Shown piece by piece: positions 57,732 to 64,000 of a DNA stretch of 64,000 bases. Positions within the stretch are counted from its first letter, which is position 1. Each line of letters opens with the position of its first letter. The DNA is from an uncultured Chloroflexota bacterium (GTDB lineage: Bacteria; Chloroflexota; Anaerolineae; Anaerolineales; Villigracilaceae). The position numbers and the translations under genes are program-made. The notes under the pieces were generated by a model that was given only the letters and a program-made list of their open reading frames with translations, had not been told where the DNA came from and did not search any database. The stretch covers positions 1 to 64,000 of the forward strand of contig CAIWRB010000345.1 in NCBI GenBank assembly GCA_903914955.1. The letters run 5' to 3'.

Positions 57732-60700
57732 ATGGTCGCAAAAAATGTTGAAGTCAAATCGAATAATGGATTACTGCCCACGCCGTCCATGCCCAAAGGA
57801 TTGCCAAAGGCGCAATTAACGGATAACGCGCGTCAGGTTTTGATGAAGCGTTACGTCCGCCGCGGCGATGACGGCAAACCCGCCGAGAACGTGGAGGAAA
57901 TGTTTTGGCGTGTTGCGTATCATGTTGCAAAAGTTGAACAAGAATGGGGCGCTGACATAGAGAAGCGCGCCGTTGAGTATTACCATTTATTAAGTAGCAA
58001 GAAATTTTTCCCGAACTCTCCCACATTTACTGGCGCAGGCACTCCACTTGGGCAGTTGGCCGCCTGCTTCGTACTTCCGATTACCGATGACATGGGCCGC
58101 GATGCCGGAGGCATCTTCCAAACTTTACGCGACGCCGCCTTAATCCAGCAGACCGGCGGCGGAAACGGTTTCTCGTTTTCAAGATTGCGTCCGCATGGTT
58201 CGATGGTCCTCACCTCCGCGGGACAGGCAACTGGCCCGGTTGGTTTCTTAAAAGTATACGATCAGGCCTTTGGTGAGATCGCTCAAGGCGGTTGTCTTCT
58301 GCCAGATACGTTGGTGTTTACAAACAAAGGTCTCCTACGTCTTGATGAAATTGTGAATACGGATGTTCAGGGATGGCAGGAACATGATCTATCTGTACCG
58401 ACGGATACGGGTGTGAAAGACTCGCCGCGCGGTTTTAATAATGGTATTGCGGATGTTTTGCGCGTGCATACCCGAGAGGGTTTAAGTATTGCAGGTACGC
58501 CGAATCATAAAGTAAAGGCGATGACCGAGAATGGTCCGCAGTGGAAAGAACTTCAGGATTTGGCGCAAGGTGATTGGATCATAATGCGCCTCGGCGAACA
58601 AACAGGCAAAATACAAGTGTTAAATAAACCGACACAGAAACATGGAAATCAGGTCATGCCTGAACTCCCCTCTATTTTGGATGAAGAATTTGCTTTCTTC
58701 CTCGGTTATTTGGCTGGCGATGGATTTATGGCGAAGGGTGAAGATGACCATCGTGTGGGAGTCAGTGTGGCTCATTCATCCTATTTGATGGAAGAAATGC
58801 CCCTCTTGCTCGAACGTCTCTTCAGCGTCAATGTTCAGAAAATGCAAAAGTCGAATGATCGTTCTGTGACGTTTGTGATGGACAACCGCGCGATCAAGGA
58901 ATTTTTGGTGTTGAACGGCTTGAAGAAACAAGGCAGCCGTGATGTAACTGTCCCGCGTATGATTCGTCAGTCTCCGCAAAATATTGTAGGCGCGTATCTG
59001 CGAGGCTTATTTGAAGCGGATGGTACTTTAACATATGGTTATCCCAATCTTGGAACATCCTCTGCGCGTTTGGCACGTGAAGTTTCCACTTTATTAATTG
59101 GAATCGGTTGCCCCGTTCAAATGCGAACGACTTCTGCTGGATTGGATCGTTATGGTGATTCGGATACATACCATGTAAAGATCACCTCAACAGTTGGTTT
59201 GCAGGTCTGGCGGGAGAAGATCGGTTGCGACCAACGTTCGCGCTTTGTCTCTGCTTATTCATGGGAAAGCGATCAGCGCCGCGAGAGTTCCTATGTTTTA
59301 CCAAACCCTGCCTATTGGCTGCAACCTGTTTTGGATGCGATCACAGTTGGGCAAATTGATGACAGAGGGCGTGGCAGGAATATTAACTTCCGCAGTACCG
59401 AGCCGCATTTGCGTCGTCAGGTTTTGCGTTATATGCGCGATGATAGAAATTTGACTCGTTCTGGATATGATTTGCTAAAATCTGAACATCCTGATGTTTT
59501 CGAAAATGCGCCTTCTGCAGAAGGGTACTGGTTCGTGGAAGTTCGCGGCGTGGAAGAAGCGGGCAGATCACTTACACTCGATTTGGAAGTTGCTGATAAT
59601 CACACTTATCTTGCTTATGGCATGGTGACCCATAACACCCGGCGCGGAGCAAATATGGCGGTCTTGCGCGTCGATCATCCAGATGTGGAAGAATTCATCA
59701 CCTGTAAGATCAACGAGAATCAAATTACCAACTTTAATATTTCCGTTGGAATTACCGACGCTTTCATGCGCGCGGTCAAGAATAATGAAGAATGGCCTTT
59801 GCGGTTCCCTGATCTAAAAGAAATGAAGCAAAAGAGATTTAGCGGCACGCTCGAGCAAGCCGAAGCGGCCGGGATCACGATTAATACCTACAAGACGATC
59901 AACGCTCGTGAGTTGTTTAATAAAATTGTAAAACAGGCGCATCATAACGGTGAGCCTGGCATGTTATTTTTAGATGCCGCCAATCGCGGCAACCCTGTCC
60001 CGCATTTGTATCCGCTTGAAGCGACAAATCCATGTGTAACTGGTGATACTTTAATTTACACGGACCGAGGTTTGCGCCGTGCCGATGAACTTGCAGTTGA
60101 TGGTCAGGAAATTAATGTAACCTCAGATGCTCGTTTTGGTACTGATACTTTCCTTCCTGCCACACACGTTTTCCAAACTGGTACAAAACCAGTAGTTCGC
60201 TTGATGACTCGTGAAGGGTATGAATTGCGCCTCACAGAAGATCATCGTGTCATGACCTCCCGCGGTTGGGTGGAAGCTGGAAAATTGCAGTCAGGCGACC
60301 GCGTTCATATCTTAAATCGAAAAGGTGGTTTTGGTGAAAAAGGCACACTCGAAGAAGGACGAGTGCTTGGATGGCTGGTTGGCGATGGTACAGTAAATGT
60401 TGTGCGCGCTGTCCTTTCGTTCTTTGGAGATGAAAAACAGGAACTTGCCCCGGCTTTTGCTGAGATGGTGACAAATCTTGTTGAGAAACCTGGGCAGCAT
60501 CGTGACTATCCTGTGGGCGTTGTGCATGTTGATGATAGAGATGAGGCGCGGGTAGCCTCTGACCGTTTACGTGACTGGGTCGCTCAATATGGAATTACTG
60601 AAAAAAGCAAACATTTCGTTCCCTTCGCTGTGTTCGCAGGTAGTGAGGGCATTCAACGCGGCTTCCTGCAAGCTTTGTTTACTGCTGATGGACAAGTAAA

Positions 60701-62720
60701 TGATGGCGGCGAAAAAGGTTGTTCAGTGCGCCTTTCATCAAGCCATTTGATATTACTAAAAGATGTGCAGCGCTTGTTATTGAATTTTGGAATAGCAAGC
60801 CGTATCTATGAAAACCGCCGCTTGGGTGGTTTGCGCCCAATGCCTGATGGAAAAGGTGGAACGAAGGATTACTTCCATTTGCCACAACATGATCTCGCGG
60901 TCAGCAAGACTAATTTAATTCGTTTCGCAAATGAAATTGGTTTCTTAACTGAAGCCAAACAGACAAAATTAGCAGACTATCTCAGTCGCATGATTCGCGG
61001 CCCGTATGGAGAACCTTTCCTCGCGACTATTCAAGCAATCGAACCTGATGGAGTTGAGCCAGTTTACGATCTTCATCAGCCCGATACACATTCATTTATT
61101 GCGAACGGCTTCGTGGTTCATAATTGCGGTGAGCAATGGTTAGGACCATACGAAAACTGCTGTCTTGGTTCCATCAATCTCAATGAACATTGCGGACCTA
61201 ATGGCAGCGTCGATTGGGAAACTCTGCGTCGATCAGTTGTGACTTCTACGCGTTTCCTCGATGATGTGGTGGAAGCTAACGCGTATGTGCCCGCCGTTCC
61301 TCAATTGACAGAAGCCGCGCATAAAGCCCGCCGCATCGGCCTCGGCATTATGGGACTCGCCGACCTGATGTATCACGTGGGCGTGCGCTACGGCTCGCAG
61401 GAAGGTCAGGAGTTTGGCGCGCAGATCATGGAATTCGTCCGTTATCATGCAATGAAAACCAGTGTTGAACTCGCCGAAGAACGCGGACCATTCCCCGCCA
61501 TCGAAGGCTCGATCTATGACATGGATGATATGAAATGGGAAGCTCCCAAAGCGCTGATGAGTTATCAGAATAACTGGAGCATGCCCGAGGTTAAATGGGA
61601 TTCGATCGTCAGCGGAATAAAAAATCATGGGATCAGAAATGCCGCGCAAACCACAGTCGCCCCAACTGGAACCATCGCGACTGTCGCAGGTTGTGAAGGT
61701 TATGGATGTGAACCTGTCTTCGCGCTCGCCTATATCCGACACGTCAACGATAATGGCAAGGATCTAAAACTGACATATGCCAGCCCGCGCTTCGATGAGG
61801 CGCTCAAGAAACTTGGACTCGGTGAAGAGAAACGTCAGGAAATTGTCGAGCAGGTCATGAACGAAGGCTCGTGCCAGAACATCAAGGAAATTCCGCAGGC
61901 CGTGCGCGATACCTTCGTGGTTTCCGCCGACATCACCGCCGATGAACACGTCCGCACGCAAGCCGCTCTGCAATCCTTCGTGGATAACTCGCTTTCGAAA
62001 ACTGTCAATTTCCACGAGAACGCCACCGAGGAAGATGTTGCCAAGGTATATATGATGGCCTGGGAACTTGGCTGCAAGGGGATTACCGTGTACGTGACTG
62101 GTTCACGCGATATCGTTGTGCTGGAAACCAAAGCTACTGCGGATAAGAAAGCACCACAACCCGCGCTGGAAGTTGCTCCTGCGGAGACTTTGTGGCACGG
62201 GACAAAGAAGCCGCGTCCCCGTTCATTAACTGGACGCACATTCACCGTTGAGACTCCTGTCGGCAAGGCTTTCATCACCATCAACGAAAATGGCGGCGAA
62301 CAACCTTTTGAAGCATTTATCAATACCGCCAAGGCAGGCTCTGAAATAGCGGCGGTCTCCGAAGCGATCGGGCGACTGGTGTCCTACATCCTGCGCATGG
62401 CTTCGCCTATTGCGCCACTCGATCGAATGCGCGAAATCGTGCGCCAGCTCAGCGGCATCGGCGGCGGACGTTCCCTGGGTTTTGGAATCAATCGTGTACG
62501 CTCCCTGCCCGATGGCATTGGCCAGGTATTGGATCAATATCTGCGCGAAAAAGACGGCTCGCTCGTGGAAGAAGTTAAATCAAATGGAAATGGGCATCAC
62601 GACGCTCCCATGCACAGCCCCATGAAGATCGGTGACATCTGTCCCGAGTGTGGAGAAGCGGCAGTGGTCAATGAGGAAGGCTGCCGCAAGTGCTATGCTT
62701 GCGGGTTTTCGGAATGTTAG
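57732..62720 (+). CDS. nrdJ: Adenosylcobalamin-dependent (class II) ribonucleoside-diphosphate reductase, interrupted by two inteins
   Basis: [29 protein letters not shown] split; [23 protein letters not shown]-terminal [22 protein letters not shown]. Confidence 0.95.
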   Translation: MVAKNVEVKSNNGLLPTPSMPKGLPKAQLTDNARQVLMKRYVRRGDDGKPAENVEEMFWRVAYHVAKVEQEWGADIEKRAVEYYHLLSSKKFFPNSPTFTGAGTPLGQLAACFVLPITDDMGRDAGGIFQTLRDAALIQQTGGGNGFSFSRLRPHGSMVLTSAGQATGPVGFLKVYDQAFGEIAQGGCLLPDTLVFTNKGLLRLDEIVNTDVQGWQEHDLSVPTDTGVKDSPRGFNNGIADVLRVHTREGLSIAGTPNHKVKAMTENGPQWKELQDLAQGDWIIMRLGEQTGKIQVLNKPTQKHGNQVMPELPSILDEEFAFFLGYLAGDGFMAKGEDDHRVGVSVAHSSYLMEEMPLLLERLFSVNVQKMQKSNDRSVTFVMDNRAIKEFLVLNGLKKQGSRDVTVPRMIRQSPQNIVGAYLRGLFEADGTLTYGYPNLGTSSARLAREVSTLLIGIGCPVQMRTTSAGLDRYGDSDTYHVKITSTVGLQVWREKIGCDQRSRFVSAYSWESDQRRESSYVLPNPAYWLQPVLDAITVGQIDDRGRGRNINFRSTEPHLRRQVLRYMRDDRNLTRSGYDLLKSEHPDVFENAPSAEGYWFVEVRGVEEAGRSLTLDLEVADNHTYLAYGMVTHNTRRGANMAVLRVDHPDVEEFITCKINENQITNFNISVGITDAFMRAVKNNEEWPLRFPDLKEMKQKRFSGTLEQAEAAGITINTYKTINARELFNKIVKQAHHNGEPGMLFLDAANRGNPVPHLYPLEATNPCVTGDTLIYTDRGLRRADELAVDGQEINVTSDARFGTDTFLPATHVFQTGTKPVVRLMTREGYELRLTEDHRVMTSRGWVEAGKLQSGDRVHILNRKGGFGEKGTLEEGRVLGWLVGDGTVNVVRAVLSFFGDEKQELAPAFAEMVTNLVEKPGQHRDYPVGVVHVDDRDEARVASDRLRDWVAQYGITEKSKHFVPFAVFAGSEGIQRGFLQALFTADGQVNDGGEKGCSVRLSSSHLILLKDVQRLLLNFGIASRIYENRRLGGLRPMPDGKGGTKDYFHLPQHDLAVSKTNLIRFANEIGFLTEAKQTKLADYLSRMIRGPYGEPFLATIQAIEPDGVEPVYDLHQPDTHSFIANGFVVHNCGEQWLGPYENCCLGSINLNEHCGPNGSVDWETLRRSVVTSTRFLDDVVEANAYVPAVPQLTEAAHKARRIGLGIMGLADLMYHVGVRYGSQEGQEFGAQIMEFVRYHAMKTSVELAEERGPFPAIEGSIYDMDDMKWEAPKALMSYQNNWSMPEVKWDSIVSGIKNHGIRNAAQTTVAPTGTIATVAGCEGYGCEPVFALAYIRHVNDNGKDLKLTYASPRFDEALKKLGLGEEKRQEIVEQVMNEGSCQNIKEIPQAVRDTFVVSADITADEHVRTQAALQSFVDNSLSKTVNFHENATEEDVAKVYMMAWELGCKGITVYVTGSRDIVVLETKATADKKAPQPALEVAPAETLWHGTKKPRPRSLTGRTFTVETPVGKAFITINENGGEQPFEAFINTAKAGSEIAAVSEAIGRLVSYILRMASPIAPLDRMREIVRQLSGIGGGRSLGFGINRVRSLPDGIGQVLDQYLREKDGSLVEEVKSNGNGHHDAPMHSPMKIGDICPECGEAAVVNEEGCRKCYACGFSEC
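58293..59636 (+). other. Intein 1 (448 aa) in NrdJ, with LAGLIDADG-type endonuclease motifs
   Basis: Starts Cys ([20 protein letters not shown]), block [20 protein letters not shown] and [10 protein letters not shown], ends VTHN, +1 Thr. Confidence 0.93.
60033..61124 (+). other. Intein 2 (364 aa) in NrdJ, inserted inside the NPCGEQ motif
   Basis: Starts [20 protein letters not shown], block [20 protein letters not shown] and [12 protein letters not shown], ends FVVHN, +1 Cys (CGEQ). Confidence 0.94.
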
Positions 62721-62729
62721 AAATGAAAG

Positions 62730-62762
62730 AAACCTCGGAGGTCTTAAAGACCTCCGAGGTTT
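62730..62762. terminator. Perfect hairpin terminator after nrdJ
   Basis: aaacctcggaggtctt-a-aagacctccgaggttt. Confidence 0.85.
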
Positions 62763-62801
62763 TAGCAGGCTAATTCCCGTCAACAGAAAAAAGGATAACC
62801 C

Positions 62802-63605
62802 ATGAAAAAATTTCTAGTCAAACCTGAAAGCAAAGTAAAACTCTCAAAATGGGATCCAAACGATACCGGCGATTTCAAAGACGGCAAAGAAGCAGGGCTG
62901 GCCAGGCTTGAAAAACTGAATGGCAAACTCGAAACCTTGCAGGAATTGTTGTTTGCCGAACATAAGCACAAGCTGTTGATCGTATTGCAAGCCATGGATG
63001 CCGGCGGAAAGGACGGTACGATTCGCCGCGTGTTTAACAGCGTCAATCCTGCGGGCGTGCGCGTGGCAAGTTTCAAAGCACCCACACCTGAAGAACTCGA
63101 TCATGATTTTTTATGGCGCATCCACAAGGAAGTGCCAGCCAATGGAGAAATGGTCATCTTTAACCGCAGTCATTATGAGGATGTGCTTGTCGTGCGCGTG
63201 CACAACTACATCCAGCCTGAGGTGTGGGGCAAACGCTTCGAACAGATCAACGAATTTGAGCGCACGCTCGCTGAAAATGGAACCACGATCTTGAAGTTCT
63301 ACCTGCACATTGACCTGGACGAACAAAAGGAAAGATTACAAGCCCGGCTGGACGACACCAGCAAGCATTGGAAATTCCGCATTGGTGATCTGGATGAGCG
63401 CAAACTGTGGCCTGATTACATGCAAGCCTTTGAAGACGTGCTGAGCAAAACCAGCACAGACTATGCTCCCTGGTATATAGTCCCAGCCAACCGCAAATGG
63501 TTCCGCGATCTGCTGATCTCCACCGTCCTGGTCGATACGCTTGAAGGATTGAAAATGAAATATCCTGAATCTGAAGAAAACCTTGATGGAGTTGTGATCG
63601 AGTAA
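62802..63605 (+). CDS. ppk2: Polyphosphate kinase 2 family protein
   Basis: LLIVLQAMDAGGKDGTIRRVF Walker A; IFNRSHYEDVLVVRVH. Confidence 0.92.
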   Translation: MKKFLVKPESKVKLSKWDPNDTGDFKDGKEAGLARLEKLNGKLETLQELLFAEHKHKLLIVLQAMDAGGKDGTIRRVFNSVNPAGVRVASFKAPTPEELDHDFLWRIHKEVPANGEMVIFNRSHYEDVLVVRVHNYIQPEVWGKRFEQINEFERTLAENGTTILKFYLHIDLDEQKERLQARLDDTSKHWKFRIGDLDERKLWPDYMQAFEDVLSKTSTDYAPWYIVPANRKWFRDLLISTVLVDTLEGLKMKYPESEENLDGVVIE

Positions 63606-63714
63606 AGTGTGACCGTTCGTCTTCTCCCCAAAAGTAGTAATTGTTTTTCCACCGTTTCTATACTGATAGAGATATCATAGGGGATTCCCATATCTTCGAA
63701 AGGATGAAAACATC

Positions 63715-64000
63715 ATTAATAAAATTTCTCATGTACTCGGAGCTATCTTTGCTGTTGGGGTTCTGTCTCTTGGCTGCGGGTTGACCAATCTGGCGCACGA
63801 TGTTTTTGAAAGGATACCCACGCCGCTAGAATTGTATGTATCCACTGCTGGGAATGATGCGAACGACTGTCTGAGCGTCGACACGGCCTGCCTTACGCTT
63901 CGCGCCGCGCTGGAAAAGGCCACGCTTGGCAGTACCATCCATATCGGTCCTGGAGAATTTCCAGTGGAGCTTGGGCTTATCCTGAAAAGTATTACCTTAA
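63715..64000 (+). CDS. Partial: lipoprotein with right-handed beta-helix/choice-of-anchor type N-terminus, truncated by the window end; start codon unclear
   Basis: NKISHVLGAIFAVGVLSLGCGLTNL ... LYVSTAGNDANDCLSVDTACLTLRAALEKATLGSTIHIGPGEF. Confidence 0.5.
   Translation, partial: MNKISHVLGAIFAVGVLSLGCGLTNLAHDVFERIPTPLELYVSTAGNDANDCLSVDTACLTLRAALEKATLGSTIHIGPGEFPVELGLILKSITL

Noticed and set aside
1-64000. CRISPR arrays, rRNA genes, transposases, prophage
   Set aside because: No regularly spaced repeats, rRNA-like segments, or transposase/integrase/phage protein motifs seen; tRNAs were not seen by eye, but a tRNAscan-SE run would be needed to exclude them.

Overview
The window looks like a contiguous segment of a Chloroflexota (Anaerolineae-like) chromosome; the lineage is inferred from protein character only. 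About 0-18.3 kb is a long + strand tuf/S10/spc/alpha-type ribosomal protein cluster: tuf, rpsJ, rplC, rplD, rplW, rplB, rpsS, rplV, rpsC, rplP, rpmC, rpsQ, rplN, rplX, rplE, rpsN (Zn type), rpsH, rplF, rplR, rpsE, rpmD, rplO, secY, adk, map, rpmJ, rpsM, rpsK, rpsD, rpoA, rplQ, truA, rplM, rpsI. infA is missing from its usual place between map and rpmJ. It is followed by a MazG-family gene with a vestigial methylase half; a copper-handling island (promoter plus CsoR-like operator, a csoR reading frame broken by one extra T, copZ, a CopA ATPase with a roughly 300-aa extracytoplasmic C-terminal extension, Sco, PCuAC-like, DsbD_2/cupredoxin fusion, second HMA protein); DMT transporters, an epimerase and a PPi-type phosphofructokinase; two UbiA-like paralogs; a MalT/BTAD-type regulator divergent from a peptide ABC transporter plus nitrilase operon; a GT39-like membrane protein, mutY and RNase J; an alpha/beta-hydrolase/acyl-CoA-ligase fusion; nrdR; a class II ribonucleotide reductase carrying two inteins; PPK2; and the start of a beta-helix lipoprotein. 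The best hunting targets are: a compact, apparently stand-alone RNA unit (consensus promoter to terminator, about 110 nt, with a 9-codon ORF) upstream of RNase J; nested RNA stems between rpsJ and rplC and between rpsD and rpoA; the csoR frameshift beside an intact operator; the CopA C-terminal extension; the hydrolase-ligase fusion; and the two inteins in nrdJ. No CRISPR array, rRNA, tRNA or transposase was recognised.
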